A DNA stretch of 60,756 bases from Lachnospiraceae bacterium (GTDB lineage: Bacteria > Bacillota > Clostridia > Lachnospirales > Lachnospiraceae). The position numbers and the translations under genes are program-made. The notes under the pieces are model-generated. The model was not told where the DNA came from. It saw only the letters and a list, made by a program, of their open reading frames with translations, and searched no databases. Location of the stretch: contig JALERL010000009.1 in assembly GCA_022764465.1 (NCBI GenBank), positions 1 to 60,756 on the forward strand. The letters run 5' to 3'. The stretch's first letter is position 1; each line of letters begins with the position of its first letter. Positions 26,962 through 36,596 of the stretch are shown piece after piece.

Positions 26962-27853
26962 GATAAAACTTCCTTTCTTCGTCGCCTAAAATAGCGGTTC
27001 CGATTCCTTTATTCGTAAAGATCTCAAGTAACAGACAATGTGCGATACGGCCATCTAAAATGTGGACTCTTGAAACACCATTGTCGATCGCCTCGATACA
27101 GTTGTTCAGCTTTGGAAGCATTCCACCACCGATAAAGCCGTCCTCGATCAGCTTCTTTGCCTCGGCAATATGAAGTTCGGAGATCAGTGTATCCTTATCC
27201 TCCGGATCCTTGTATACACCCTCAATATCCGTTAGGAATGCAAGCTTTTCTGCCTGTACTGCACGTGCGATCGCACACGCTGCATCATCTGCATTGATAT
27301 TGTAGGTATTGCAGTCATCATCTAAGCCGACCGGACAGATGATCGGAAGATAATCCTTCTCTAACAGATCGTATAAGATCTTTGGATTTACCTCTTTGAC
27401 CTCACCAACAAATCCGATATCCTGTCCATTGGAAAGCTTTTTATTTACCTTTAATAAACCACCGTCTTTTCCGCTGATTCCGATTGCATTGACACCAAGC
27501 TGTTCTACCATCTGCACGAGTGACTTATTGACTTTACCAAGTACCATCTCAGCGATCTCCATGGTGGCTGCATCTGTCTTACGGAGTCCGTTGATAAACT
27601 CCGGTTCCATACCGACCTTGCCAACCCATTTGCTGATCTCTTTTCCACCGCCATGTACGATGATTGGCTTAAATCCAACCAATTTTAATAAAGTTACATC
27701 CTGAATTACACTTTTTTTCAGTTCATCATCGACCATGGCACTTCCACCGTATTTGACAACGATGATCTTACGGTTAAAACGCTGGATATAAGGCAATGCC
27801 TCGATCAGAACCTCTGCTTTTTCCATGATTGATTTCATATATTTTTCGTCCAT
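26954..27853 (-). CDS. argB: Acetylglutamate kinase
   Basis: A 299-residue amino acid kinase that phosphorylates N-acetylglutamate. It carries [11 protein letters not shown], the substrate-binding [26 protein letters not shown] and the ATP-site [13 protein letters not shown]. The N-terminal helical extension (about 25 residues, [14 protein letters not shown]) is the hallmark of arginine-sensitive hexameric enzymes, so feedback inhibition is likely (family knowledge). The ribosome binding site of ATG 27853 is weak; an ATG five codons later is an alternative. It lies 105 nt after argJ. Confidence 0.96.
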   Translation of the reverse strand: MDEKYMKSIMEKAEVLIEALPYIQRFNRKIIVVKYGGSAMVDDELKKSVIQDVTLLKLVGFKPIIVHGGGKEISKWVGKVGMEPEFINGLRKTDAATMEIAEMVLGKVNKSLVQMVEQLGVNAIGISGKDGGLLKVNKKLSNGQDIGFVGEVKEVNPKILYDLLEKDYLPIICPVGLDDDCNTYNINADDAACAIARAVQAEKLAFLTDIEGVYKDPEDKDTLISELHIAEAKKLIEDGFIGGGMLPKLNNCIEAIDNGVSRVHILDGRIAHCLLLEIFTNKGIGTAILGDEERKFYHE

Positions 27854-27958
27854 TTTCTGTTTCTATTCCTTCCCAGAACCCATGTGACACCACACATATT
27901 TGTTCTTCCTTTTATTTATTCCTGATATAACTTCCAGGTTCAATCCCTGTTTTATCTG

Positions 27959-29182
27959 TTAAGAGCGGTAATCTGCATTGATTTTTACATAATCATAAGT
28001 CAGGTCACAGCCCCATGCGGTTGCAGACGCATCTCCCATTTTTATATCCGCGATTGCTGTTACCGCTTCCTCAGAAAGAATCTTCGTTGCTTCTTCTTCA
28101 CTGTAGTCCACAGCCACGCCGTCTGCAATGATCTGGATCTTTCCGGCCTTGCTTTCGAAATAGAGATCCACCTTCTCCGGATCAAATTCCACACCGGCAT
28201 ATCCCATTGCGCAAAGGATACGTCCCCAGTTCGCATCATGTCCAAAGATAGCCGCTTTCGTCAGGTTAGAAGTGATGACCGATTTACTTAAGATCTTTGC
28301 CTGTTCTTTGCTTGCTGCATGGATCACTTTTACCTCGAATAATGCAGTTGCGCCTTCCCCATCGCCTGCCATCTTCTTGGCAAGTGTCTCATTAACATAA
28401 GAAAGGGCTTCCTTAAAAGTCTCATAATCCGCATTTTTTTCTGTAATCTTGGCATTTTCTGCCATGCCGTTTGCAAGTACCAGACAGGTATCATTTGTGG
28501 AAGTATCACCATCTACGGAAATCATATTATAGGTATCTGCCACGATCTCACTTAATGCTTCCTGTAACAGTTCCTTCGTAATACATACGTCTGTGGTCAC
28601 AAAGCTTAACATCGTACACATATTCGGATGAATCATACCGGATCCCTTACACATACCTCCGATCGTTACCTGCTTACCCTGAAGTTCTATCGTAACTGCA
28701 GCTTCCTTTTCCTTTGTATCGGTTGTCATAATTGCAAGCGCTGCATTGTGTCCACTTGTTATATCACCATTTAATTCTTTTGCCATGGTTTTTACACCAT
28801 TACAGATACGGTCGATTGGAAGCTGTTTTCCGATTACACCAGTTGATGCAACGAATACTGCATCTTCCGGAATCTGAAGTAATGTTCCGGCTGCCTTTGC
28901 AGTCTCTTTGCAATAACCATACCCCTCTTCACCGGTACATGCGTTTGCGATTCCGGCATTCACTACAACCGCCTGTGCATACGGACTTTCTTTTACGATC
29001 TTCTGATCCCATTTAACCGGAGCTGCCTTTACAATATTCGTTGTAAAAGTTCCCGCTGTCACACATGGCTTTTCACTGTAAATCATCGCCATATCGGTAC
29101 GATCCTTATACTTGATTCCTGCTGCTGTTGATGCAGCCATAAATCCTTCTGCTGCTGTTACGCCACCATTGATTATCTGCAT
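27959..29182 (-). CDS. argJ: Glutamate N-acetyltransferase / amino-acid acetyltransferase
   Basis: A 407-residue Ntn-type enzyme that recycles the acetyl group from acetylornithine to glutamate and, when bifunctional, also makes acetylglutamate from acetyl-CoA. The self-cleavage site is in KGSGMIHPNMCTMLSF, where Thr is the nucleophile of the beta chain; the residue before it is Cys rather than the usual Ala. GDGEGATALFEV and FGHDANWGRILCAMGYAG are also present. ATG 29182 (MQIINGGVTA) follows GAGGAAAAT; the upstream open stretch begins at TTG. Whether it is mono- or bifunctional cannot be read from the sequence. Confidence 0.95.
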   Translation of the reverse strand: MQIINGGVTAAEGFMAASTAAGIKYKDRTDMAMIYSEKPCVTAGTFTTNIVKAAPVKWDQKIVKESPYAQAVVVNAGIANACTGEEGYGYCKETAKAAGTLLQIPEDAVFVASTGVIGKQLPIDRICNGVKTMAKELNGDITSGHNAALAIMTTDTKEKEAAVTIELQGKQVTIGGMCKGSGMIHPNMCTMLSFVTTDVCITKELLQEALSEIVADTYNMISVDGDTSTNDTCLVLANGMAENAKITEKNADYETFKEALSYVNETLAKKMAGDGEGATALFEVKVIHAASKEQAKILSKSVITSNLTKAAIFGHDANWGRILCAMGYAGVEFDPEKVDLYFESKAGKIQIIADGVAVDYSEEEATKILSEEAVTAIADIKMGDASATAWGCDLTYDYVKINADYRS

Positions 29183-29224
29183 ATTTTCCTCTTTTCCGCA
29201 CATATCCTGTGCCAAACCACTCTT

Positions 29225-29692
29225 TTAAGCATTGAACTCAAAGTGATTTTCACTGTTTAACTTAAAATCATAATAATTGAAATCTTCCCGGAAGGTCCAG
29301 CCCATATCCTTCCAGAACTGGTTTCCCACTTCATTATTGGTAAAAGCAACCAGATATACCTTACTGATTTTTTCTAATCTGAGTGCCTCTAACGCTTCGT
29401 CCACCATTGCCCTTCCGATCCCCTTTTTCCGGAAGGTCTCCGATACACAGACGTGATACAGACATGCCGTTCTGCCATCATGTCCACACAGGATCGAACC
29501 GACGATCTGTCCATCCTTTTCCGCGACAATACTCGTCGTCGGATTCCGCCGGATGAAACGTTCCACTCCTTCCCTGGAATCATCGATGCTGCGAATACAG
29601 AATCCATGGATCGACATCCAGAGTGCTTTTACCTGATCGTAATCGGCAGTCTCCATCTTCCTTATCTTAATTCCACTTTCCACTTCTGCCAC
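29225..29692 (-). CDS. GNAT acetyltransferase inside the arginine operon
   Basis: A 155-residue GNAT protein. The acetyl-CoA loop region is FRKKGIGRAMVDEAL, following LYHVCVSETF, and the C-terminal part is FWKDMGWTFREDFNYYDF. The GTG start at 29692 is five bases after the argC stop, so translation is probably coupled. Its place between argC and argJ suggests an arginine-pathway role such as N-acetylglutamate synthase (short ArgA-type GNATs exist) or regulation. This is inference from position; the sequence alone supports only the GNAT family. The true start could be some codons further in. Confidence 0.85.
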   Translation of the reverse strand: MAEVESGIKIRKMETADYDQVKALWMSIHGFCIRSIDDSREGVERFIRRNPTTSIVAEKDGQIVGSILCGHDGRTACLYHVCVSETFRKKGIGRAMVDEALEALRLEKISKVYLVAFTNNEVGNQFWKDMGWTFREDFNYYDFKLNSENHFEFNA

Positions 29693-29697
29693 TCTTT

Positions 29698-30756
29698 CTA
29701 TGGGAACATCGGTACTAACTCTAATCCTTCGGATTCCTTGAATCCAAACATCAGGTTCATATTCTGCACTGCCTGTCCGGCTGCTCCCTTTACGATATTA
29801 TCCAGTGCGCCCATCATGATCACACGGCCATTACGCTTATCCACTGCAAAATTAACATCCACATAGTTACTGCCCTCTACCCATTTTGTCTCCGGGCATA
29901 CGCCTGCATCCAGAACGCGGACAAACTTTTCCTTATCGTAATACTTCTTATATACAGCACGGATCTCTTCTTCGGTCGGATAACTTCCGTCTTCCTTTTT
30001 CACCAGTGACGCATACTCTGTTGCAAGAATGCCACGGTTCATTGGTGCAAGATGCGGGGTGAATGTAACTGTGATCTCCTTGCCGGCAGCATAACCAAGC
30101 TGTTCTTCGATCTCCGGTGTATGGCGATGTGTTGCTACTCCGTATGCTTTCATATTTTCATTCACTTCACAGTAGAGGTTATTCACCTTTGCACCTCTTC
30201 CCGCTCCGGACGTACCGCTTTTTGCATCAATGATCAGTGTGGAAGGATCGATCAGTCCTTCTTTTACTAATGGATACGCTGTTAAAATCGAACAGGTGGT
30301 ATAGCATCCCGGATTCGCGATCAGTCTGGTGTCTGCGTTTACCTTATCACGATTGATCTCACAGAGTCCGTAGACTGCTTCTTCGATAAACTGCGGGCTC
30401 TTATGTTCGATCTTGTACCACTCTTCATAAGTTGCCACATCCTTGATCCGGTAATCTGCACTCAGGTCGATAACCTTTGTCTGTTTTAAAATATCCTCGG
30501 TCAGAACCGATGCCAGATAGCCCTGTGGGGTTGCGGTAAAAATAACATCTACCTGTTTTGCAAGTTCTTCTATATTATCATCCATGCAGGTTGCATCTAC
30601 TAACTCAAACATGTTCTGATATACTTCTGCGTACTTCTTATCTATGTAACTTCTTGAGCCGAACCATCTGATCTCCACTTCCTTATGTCCCAATAACAAT
30701 CTGACTAATTCTCCGCCAGCATAACCAGTTGCTCCGATAATTCCTGCTTTAATCAT
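29698..30756 (-). CDS. argC: N-acetyl-gamma-glutamyl-phosphate reductase
   Basis: A 352-residue NADPH-dependent reductase of the third arginine step. The nucleotide-binding start is MIKAGIIGATGYAGGELVRL, and the catalytic Cys is in LIANPGCYTTCSI; HRHTPEIEEQL and HLAPMNRGILATEY complete the signature. ATG 30756 follows GGAAAAGAGAT; the frame extends upstream only to a GTG. It is the first gene of the argC-GNAT-argJ-argB-argD operon, transcribed from the promoter at 30874-30902. Confidence 0.96.
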   Translation of the reverse strand: MIKAGIIGATGYAGGELVRLLLGHKEVEIRWFGSRSYIDKKYAEVYQNMFELVDATCMDDNIEELAKQVDVIFTATPQGYLASVLTEDILKQTKVIDLSADYRIKDVATYEEWYKIEHKSPQFIEEAVYGLCEINRDKVNADTRLIANPGCYTTCSILTAYPLVKEGLIDPSTLIIDAKSGTSGAGRGAKVNNLYCEVNENMKAYGVATHRHTPEIEEQLGYAAGKEITVTFTPHLAPMNRGILATEYASLVKKEDGSYPTEEEIRAVYKKYYDKEKFVRVLDAGVCPETKWVEGSNYVDVNFAVDKRNGRVIMMGALDNIVKGAAGQAVQNMNLMFGFKESEGLELVPMFP

Positions 30757-30867
30757 ATCTCTTTTCCAAATCAGTGCCACAATCTTACAGACCGGAACGC
30801 TGTGGCTTCCTTTCTCTTGTTTTTCCCGGTCATTTCCATACGAGGAAATCTTATCATCCTCTTACAC

Positions 30868-30902
30868 TGCATAATTATACATACATTTATGCATTTATGC
30901 AA
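30868..30902 (-). promoter_or_regulatory. argC promoter overlapped by ArgR-box-like palindromes
   Basis: On the minus strand TTGCAT (30902-30897), 17 bp, TATAAT (30879-30874). The same bases form two adjacent 18-bp AT-rich palindromes of the TGCATAWWTATGCA kind (about 30868-30885 and 30884-30901), the geometry of paired ARG boxes. ArgR/AhrC binding here would block the promoter when arginine is plentiful. The promoter is read directly; the regulator assignment is inference. Confidence 0.65.
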
Positions 30903-30961
30903 GTACTATTTTCCTGAAAAAGCGACCGTTATTTCGTCATTTTCACGTCTTTCTTCTTATT

Positions 30962-31036
30962 ATATTTATGCATTTCTAAAACGTATTCTGTACGGTTTGC
31001 ATATTTATATGCATTTTTATAAACCATTTATGTATA
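30962..31036. promoter_or_regulatory. Second cluster of ArgR-box-like sites, before argG
   Basis: Three AT-rich partial palindromes lie here: TATTTATGCATTTCTA (30962-30977), TTTGCATATTTATATGCA (30997-31014, near-perfect) and CCATTTATGTATATTT (31025-31040). They end just before the argG -35. Together with 30868-30902 they make the 399-nt argC-argG divergent region a shared regulatory block; no gene is seen in it. Confidence 0.5.
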
Positions 31037-31045
31037 TTTTTTCGC

Positions 31046-31074
31046 TTGCGTTCTTTTCCTATTTGTTGTATATT
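31046..31074 (+). promoter_or_regulatory. Probable promoter of argG
   Basis: TTGCGT, 17 bp, TATATT, about 80 nt before the argG start codon and directly beside ArgR-box-like sites. Confidence 0.6.
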
Positions 31075-31155
31075 ATTTTTAGTGACGCAGAGAGGCTTTT
31101 TTCTGGCTTCCCTGCACAAAAAATGAACACGAAAGTGAAGAAAGGAACTAGCATT

Positions 31156-32379
31156 ATGAAAGAAAAAGTTGTCTTAGCTTACTCCGGTGGTCTTGATACG
31201 ACTGCTATTATCCCTTGGTTAAAGGAAAACTACGACTATGACGTTGTCTGCTGCTGTATCGACTGTGGACAGGGAAATGAATTAGACGGATTAGAGGAAA
31301 GAGCAAAATTATCCGGCGCAAGCAAGTTATATATTGAAGATATCGTAGACGAATTCTGTGACGATTACATCGTTCCATGTGTACAGGCAAATGCCGTATA
31401 TGAGAACAAGTACTTATTAGGTACTTCCATGGCACGTCCTGGTATCGCTAAGAAGTTAGTAGAAGTTGCCCGTAAGGAAGGCGCAGTTGCAATCTGCCAC
31501 GGTGCTACCGGAAAAGGAAATGACCAGATCCGTTTCGAGCTTGCGATCAAAGCACTTGCTCCTGACATCAAGATCATCGCTCCATGGAGAAATGAAAAAT
31601 GGAAGCTTCAGTCCCGTGAGGATGAGATCGAATATTGTAAGGCACATGGCATCGATCTTCCATTCGCTGCTGACTCCAGCTACAGCCGTGACCGTAACCT
31701 GTGGCACATCAGCCATGAAGGACTTGAGTTAGAGGATCCTTCCTGTGAGCCGAACTACGATCACCTCCTTGTATTAGGTGTATCTCCGGAAAAAGCTCCG
31801 GATGAGGGCGAATATGTAACCATGACATTCGAAAAGGGTATTCCTACTTCTGTCAATGGCAAGAAGATGAAAGTTTCTGATATTATCCGTGAGCTGAACC
31901 GTTTAGGTGGCAAGCATGGTGTTGGTATCGTTGATATCGTTGAGAACCGTGTTGTTGGAATGAAGTCCCGTGGTGTCTATGAGACTCCTGGTGGAACAAT
32001 CTTAATGGAAGCACATGAGCAGTTAGAGGAACTTGTACTCGACCGTGCTACCATGGAAGTGAAGAAAGACATGGGCAACAAACTTGCTCAGATCGTATAC
32101 GAAGGAAAATGGTTCACACCATTACGTGAGGCTGTTCAGGCATTCGTAGAATCTACACAGGAATATGTAACCGGTGAAGTTAAGTTCAAGCTGTACAAAG
32201 GTAACATCATCAAAGCCGGAACAACTTCTCCATACTCACTCTACAGCGAGTCTCTTGCAAGCTTCACAACCGGTGACTTATACGATCACCATGATGCAGA
32301 AGGCTTCATCACTTTATTCGGTCTTCCATTAAAAGTCCGTGCAATGAAGATGCAGGAAGTAAAAGAAAACCAGAAATAA
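31156..32379 (+). CDS. argG: Argininosuccinate synthase
   Basis: A 407-residue enzyme joining citrulline and aspartate with ATP. The N-type PPi motif is AYSGGLDTTAIIPWL; ATGKGNDQIRFEL and SYSRDRNLWHISHEG are also present. The start is ATG 31156 with AAAGGA before it. The frame is open upstream to 30802, but that part holds the promoter and operators and is not coding. It is transcribed away from argC. No argH, argF or carAB lies in the window. The strong terminator at 32401-32438 follows. Confidence 0.97.
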   Translation: MKEKVVLAYSGGLDTTAIIPWLKENYDYDVVCCCIDCGQGNELDGLEERAKLSGASKLYIEDIVDEFCDDYIVPCVQANAVYENKYLLGTSMARPGIAKKLVEVARKEGAVAICHGATGKGNDQIRFELAIKALAPDIKIIAPWRNEKWKLQSREDEIEYCKAHGIDLPFAADSSYSRDRNLWHISHEGLELEDPSCEPNYDHLLVLGVSPEKAPDEGEYVTMTFEKGIPTSVNGKKMKVSDIIRELNRLGGKHGVGIVDIVENRVVGMKSRGVYETPGGTILMEAHEQLEELVLDRATMEVKKDMGNKLAQIVYEGKWFTPLREAVQAFVESTQEYVTGEVKFKLYKGNIIKAGTTSPYSLYSESLASFTTGDLYDHHDAEGFITLFGLPLKVRAMKMQEVKENQK

Positions 32380-32400
32380 TAAGCGTAAGTAACATAACGC

Positions 32401-32438
32401 AAAAGCCGGGATCACAGTTTTCTGTGATCCCGGCTTTT
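32401..32438. terminator. Bidirectional terminator between argG and the MocR gene
   Basis: AAAAGCCGGGATCACAG and CTGTGATCCCGGCTTTTT form a 17-bp perfect stem with loop TTTT. It has T-runs on both strands and serves the two convergent genes. Confidence 0.95.
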
Positions 32439-32488
32439 TAATGCTCATAAAGCAAATGCACTCCAACAATCTGTCACCTGTCTAAAAA

Positions 32489-33925
32489 TCATCCCTGCTT
32501 TTCCACATAAGGATCTAGCAGTTCCGACAAGATCTCTATGCCCTCTTTGATCTGCGCTTCATTGATATTCCCGTATCCCAATAACAGAATGACCGGTTTT
32601 TGCACTTCTCCCTTTTTCAGGCGGTACGCAGAAAGTCCAAACAGCTTGATATGCTTCCCCTCTGCAAGTGCAAGCACCTCTGCTTCACTCAGCGTGGTAT
32701 TCAGTTCCACATTCACATGGAAGCCCGCATTTTCTCCGTAGATTTTTTTCACCCATGATTGTTTTTTCAGCAGCCGGAGCAGACACTCCTGCTTTGTCTT
32801 ATAGACATTCTTCATCCGGTTGAGGTGACGTTCGAAGTCTCCGTTTTCCAGAAAACGGTACAATACCTCCTGCTGGATACGCGGAACTGTCGTGGAATAA
32901 AATCCGCAATCGCTTAAATATCTGCCAAGCAGCTTCTTCGGAAGCACCATATAACTGACACGCACCGACTGTGCAATGCTCTTTGAAAAAGTTCCAAGAT
33001 AAATGACATGATTGCCGTCATCCATTCCCTGTAAGGACGGAATCGGCTTTCCGCGGTAACGGAACTCACTGTCATGGTCATCCTCTATAATATAACGGTC
33101 AGGCTCTGCTGCCGCCCATTGCAAAAGCTCCATCCGCCGCTTTAATGGCATCACTGTTCCGATCGGGAACTGATGGGAGGGCATCACATAGACCGCGTCT
33201 GCACCATAGCTTTTGACCTCATCGATGCAGATTCCGCTTTCATCCATGCCTACCGGTGCCACAATATATTCCATATTCTGAAATGTCCATGCCGCCTGAA
33301 TATAAGTGTAATCCTCCATTGCCACCACTTTGTTACTTCCTAACATCTGTGCTAACAGCAGCAAAAGATATTCATTTCCTGCGCCCAAAACAATCTGCTC
33401 CGGCTCACAGTTCACCCCTCTTGCACGGTGCAGATAACTACTGATCACACTGCGGAGTCTTAAATCTCCTCTTGAATCTCCTGCATGAAAAAAAGACGGA
33501 TCATCTGCGAAATTCGCATTCCGGTTCAGTTTCTGCCAGAGCCGGAACGGAAAATGTTCTTCATCTACCCGGAATGGAGAGAATGTGATCCGGTAATTCT
33601 CCGATCTCTTTTGCTCCATCTGTCTGATATGCTCTGCCGTTTCCTTACGATTCTCCTGTTTCCACTCATACATCCCACTGATGTCACAGACAAAATATCC
33701 GGCACAGGGTCTGGTCTGTAAATATCCCTCTGCCACAAGCTGTTCATATGCAAGTTCCACGGTGCTTCTGCTGATCTGCAGATTTCCGGCCAACAAACGA
33801 GTAGACGGTAATTTTTCCCCATGGGAAATCTTACCGTCTGCTATCTCATTTCGAATAAACGCATAGATCTGCTCATAAAGTGCTTTTTTTGAATTGTGAT
33901 CCAACTGAATCAGTAAATCTTTCAT
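32489..33925 (-). CDS. MocR/PdxR-type GntR regulator with aminotransferase domain
   Basis: A 478-residue fusion: an N-terminal GntR winged helix (about 1-75, YEQIYAFIRNEI, LPSTRLLAGNLQISRSTVELAYEQL in parts) and a fold-type I aminotransferase-like domain (about 110-470). The PLP-binding lysine is in GTFSKSIAQSVRVSY, and IIEDDHDSEFRYRG is the typical Asp/His region. Such regulators sense PLP or amino compounds; PdxR controls vitamin B6 synthesis and GabR controls GABA use. No pdxST or gab gene is adjacent, so the target is unknown. It follows the DUF2225 gene by 32 nt. Confidence 0.93.
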   Translation of the reverse strand: MKDLLIQLDHNSKKALYEQIYAFIRNEIADGKISHGEKLPSTRLLAGNLQISRSTVELAYEQLVAEGYLQTRPCAGYFVCDISGMYEWKQENRKETAEHIRQMEQKRSENYRITFSPFRVDEEHFPFRLWQKLNRNANFADDPSFFHAGDSRGDLRLRSVISSYLHRARGVNCEPEQIVLGAGNEYLLLLLAQMLGSNKVVAMEDYTYIQAAWTFQNMEYIVAPVGMDESGICIDEVKSYGADAVYVMPSHQFPIGTVMPLKRRMELLQWAAAEPDRYIIEDDHDSEFRYRGKPIPSLQGMDDGNHVIYLGTFSKSIAQSVRVSYMVLPKKLLGRYLSDCGFYSTTVPRIQQEVLYRFLENGDFERHLNRMKNVYKTKQECLLRLLKKQSWVKKIYGENAGFHVNVELNTTLSEAEVLALAEGKHIKLFGLSAYRLKKGEVQKPVILLLGYGNINEAQIKEGIEILSELLDPYVEKQG

Positions 33926-33957
33926 AAGATCTCCATTCGCCTGCTTTTGTTTATCCT

Positions 33958-34815
33958 CTATTTATTCTTCTTGATCTCATTGATGATCTCTTCTTTTAAT
34001 TCCAGTGCCTTATCCTTGATCTTACGTCCTGCTGTTACTGAAGTAAGTACATTTGCCAGACTCTTCGATGCCTGCTCATACTTCTTAAAATGGAAAGACA
34101 TTGCAGCAAGCAGGTAATCCATCGTGCTCTGATCCATTCCACAGATCGGAAACATCTCTGTACTGACTGCCTTCATCATGCCATCATATGCCTGCTGATA
34201 AAAAGCTTCTTCTTCCTTTGCACATGCCTCGATCTGAGCTGTATCCTGTGGCTCCTGCTTTAAGAGCATCTCCTTTTTTCCACGAAGCAGCCAGGATATA
34301 ATCAGACAGTTATATGCCTTCTCACTCGTCTTAGCCTTTTTGGCGATCGCATTAAATAATGCCAGCTTGTGCATATCGATCGCAGTATCATAATCATAAG
34401 CAGTCTGTTCTTTCTGAACCGTTGGCTGGAAACTGCTTCCGATCTGTTCCTTGATCAGCTTGATCTGTCCGCTTGTCAGATGCTCAAAATAACGATTCAG
34501 TGCCGTATATCCACAGAATGGGCAGGAGGACGCATCGTACTTTAAGGTATCAATATACATATGACGTGGACGGAGATCCTGATCCGGCTCCATACGTTTT
34601 ACACGTCCGGATTTTACCATTCTTGTCTTAAAAACTTTATCACACACCGTACAACGGATTGACTTTTCAAGCAGAAAATCTTCTTCCTTCGGCTCCTCTG
34701 CCACCTTTGCTACTACACTATCACTGCTCTTTTTCTCTTCCTTCTCGTCTGCAAACAGATCAACATCCTCCGTTGACTTAAATCCAAACTTTTCAAGACC
34801 TGCAAATAAATTCAT
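33958..34815 (-). CDS. DUF2225 family protein with zinc-binding cysteines
   Basis: A 285-residue cytoplasmic protein. After an acidic N-terminal part come Cys pairs CTVCDKVF (about residue 57) and CPFCGYTAL (about 98), a likely zinc ribbon, and a helical C-terminal half with TPR-like spacing (AYNCLIISWLLRGK, YDGMMKAVSTEMFPICGMD, given in parts). Members of this family are widespread in Firmicutes and lack a known function. It lies 25 nt after glnS and 32 nt before the MocR regulator, suggesting one transcript. Confidence 0.88.
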   Translation of the reverse strand: MNLFAGLEKFGFKSTEDVDLFADEKEEKKSSDSVVAKVAEEPKEEDFLLEKSIRCTVCDKVFKTRMVKSGRVKRMEPDQDLRPRHMYIDTLKYDASSCPFCGYTALNRYFEHLTSGQIKLIKEQIGSSFQPTVQKEQTAYDYDTAIDMHKLALFNAIAKKAKTSEKAYNCLIISWLLRGKKEMLLKQEPQDTAQIEACAKEEEAFYQQAYDGMMKAVSTEMFPICGMDQSTMDYLLAAMSFHFKKYEQASKSLANVLTSVTAGRKIKDKALELKEEIINEIKKNK

Positions 34816-34840
34816 TTTTATCCTCTCTTTTCTACCGCTC

Positions 34841-36511
34841 TTATTCCGTTTTTGGAAGCTTATAAGAACTCTTTAAGGAAACGATCCGGTTAAATACCGG
34901 TGTCTCAGGCGTAGAATCCTTCGCATCTACACAGAAATATCCCTGACGTACAAACTGGAAGCTGTCATATGCCTTTGCATCTGCTAAAGATGGCTCTACA
35001 TAACAGTTATCCAATACAGTCAGTGAATTCGGATTCAGATTCAGGCTTCCATCTTCATTATACACACCTAATTCTTCATCCACAATATTTTCATACAGCC
35101 GAATCTGTACTTTTTTCGCATGTTTAGCAGAAACCCAGTGGATGGTTCCCTTTACTTTTCGTCCGTCCGGGCTGTTTCCACCTCTTGAAGCCGGATCATA
35201 CGTACAGTGGATCTCTACCACTTTTCCGGTCTCATCCTTGATAAAGCTCTCACATTTTACAAAATATGCATGCATCAGACGCACTTCATTCCCCGGGAAC
35301 ATACGGAAGTATTTCTTCGGCGGCTCCTCCATGAAGTCTTCTCTGTCAATGTATAACTCACGGCTAAACGGAACCTGTCTTGTGCCAAGTGCTTCATTTT
35401 CCATGTTGTTTACAACCTCAAAGTACTCTTCCTGATCCTCCGGATAGTTATCAATGACTACCTTGATCGGATCTAAGACTGCCATTACTCTTGCACGCTT
35501 TAACTTCAGATCTTCACGGATACAGTACTCAAGCATCGCATAATCTACCGAACTGTTGCTCTTGCTGATTCCGCACAGATCGACAAACATCTTGATCGAC
35601 TCCGGTGTAAAGCCTCTTCTTCTAAGTGCTGCAATAGAAACAAGACGCGGATCATCCCAGCCATCTACGATATGCTCTTCTACCAGCTTTTTGATGTAAC
35701 GCTTACCGGTTACCACATTGGTCAGATAAAGCTTTGCAAATTCGATCTGTTTTGGAGGATTCTCATACTCTAACTCACGGACTACCCAGTCATATAACGG
35801 TCTGTGATCCTCGAATTCCAGTGTACAGATCGAATGTGTGATTCCCTCGATCGCATCTTCGATCGGATGTGCGAAGTCATACATCGGATAAATGCACCAC
35901 TTATCTCCGGTACTGTGATGTGTCATGTGTGCCACACGGTACAGGATCGGGTCACGCATATTGATATTCGGGGATGCCATATCAATCTTGGCACGAAGCA
36001 CCTTTTCCCCATCCTGATATTTGCCGTTTTTCATATCTTCAAACATCTGAAGATTCTCTTCTACACTGCGGTCTCTCGATGGATCTTCCTTACCCGGTTC
36101 TGTCAAGGTTCCACGATATTCACGCATCTGCTCTGCATTCAGGTCTGACACATATGCCTTCCCCTTTTTGATCAGCTTTACCGCTGCTTCATACATCTGG
36201 TCAAAGTAATTCGATGCAAAAAAGAGACGATCCTCCCAGTCTGCACCTAACCACTTTACATCTTCCTTGATCGATTCCACGAATTCAATCTTTTCCTTGG
36301 TCGGATTCGTATCATCAAAACGGAGATTGAACTTACCGCCGTATTCTTTTGCAAGTCCGCAATTTAATAAAATCGATTTTGCATGTCCTATATGAAGGTA
36401 ACCGTTTGGCTCCGGAGGGAATCTTGTATGCACTGTTTTACAGTGTCCCTCTGCCAGGTCCTTGTCGATAATCTGCTCAATAAAATTTCTGGAGACATTT
36501 TCGTTTTCCAT
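34841..36511 (-). CDS. glnS: Glutaminyl-tRNA synthetase
   Basis: A 556-residue class I synthetase with the HIGH motif in [18 protein letters not shown] and the tRNA/anticodon-binding beta-barrel domains in the C-terminal 200 residues. [24 protein letters not shown] is the family's conserved stretch (given as [17 protein letters not shown]). The second ATP loop, usually VMSKRKL in GlnRS, reads [11 protein letters not shown]: the Ser is replaced by Gly and Met by Thr, while Lys-Arg is kept. It lies 85 nt behind a promoter at 36549-36578. Confidence 0.95.
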   Translation of the reverse strand: MENENVSRNFIEQIIDKDLAEGHCKTVHTRFPPEPNGYLHIGHAKSILLNCGLAKEYGGKFNLRFDDTNPTKEKIEFVESIKEDVKWLGADWEDRLFFASNYFDQMYEAAVKLIKKGKAYVSDLNAEQMREYRGTLTEPGKEDPSRDRSVEENLQMFEDMKNGKYQDGEKVLRAKIDMASPNINMRDPILYRVAHMTHHSTGDKWCIYPMYDFAHPIEDAIEGITHSICTLEFEDHRPLYDWVVRELEYENPPKQIEFAKLYLTNVVTGKRYIKKLVEEHIVDGWDDPRLVSIAALRRRGFTPESIKMFVDLCGISKSNSSVDYAMLEYCIREDLKLKRARVMAVLDPIKVVIDNYPEDQEEYFEVVNNMENEALGTRQVPFSRELYIDREDFMEEPPKKYFRMFPGNEVRLMHAYFVKCESFIKDETGKVVEIHCTYDPASRGGNSPDGRKVKGTIHWVSAKHAKKVQIRLYENIVDEELGVYNEDGSLNLNPNSLTVLDNCYVEPSLADAKAYDSFQFVRQGYFCVDAKDSTPETPVFNRIVSLKSSYKLPKTE

Positions 36512-36548
36512 TTGTCTTCCTCCTGCCTATGTTCTCTCAATAACTTCT

Positions 36549-36578
36549 ATTATAACGACAAGTAGCAGGTAAAATCAA
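36549..36578 (-). promoter_or_regulatory. Promoter of glnS
   Basis: On the minus strand TTGATT, an 18-bp spacer and TATAAT, placed between the rhomboid-like gene and glnS; GGAGGAAGAC precedes the start codon. Confidence 0.75.
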
Positions 36579-36596
36579 CAGGAATCTTTCGATTTT

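Noticed and set aside
30802-31155. N-terminal extension of argG by 118 residues
   Set aside because: The stretch holds the argG promoter and operator-like palindromes, and ArgG homologues begin at MKEKVVLAYSGG with a ribosome binding site at 31141.
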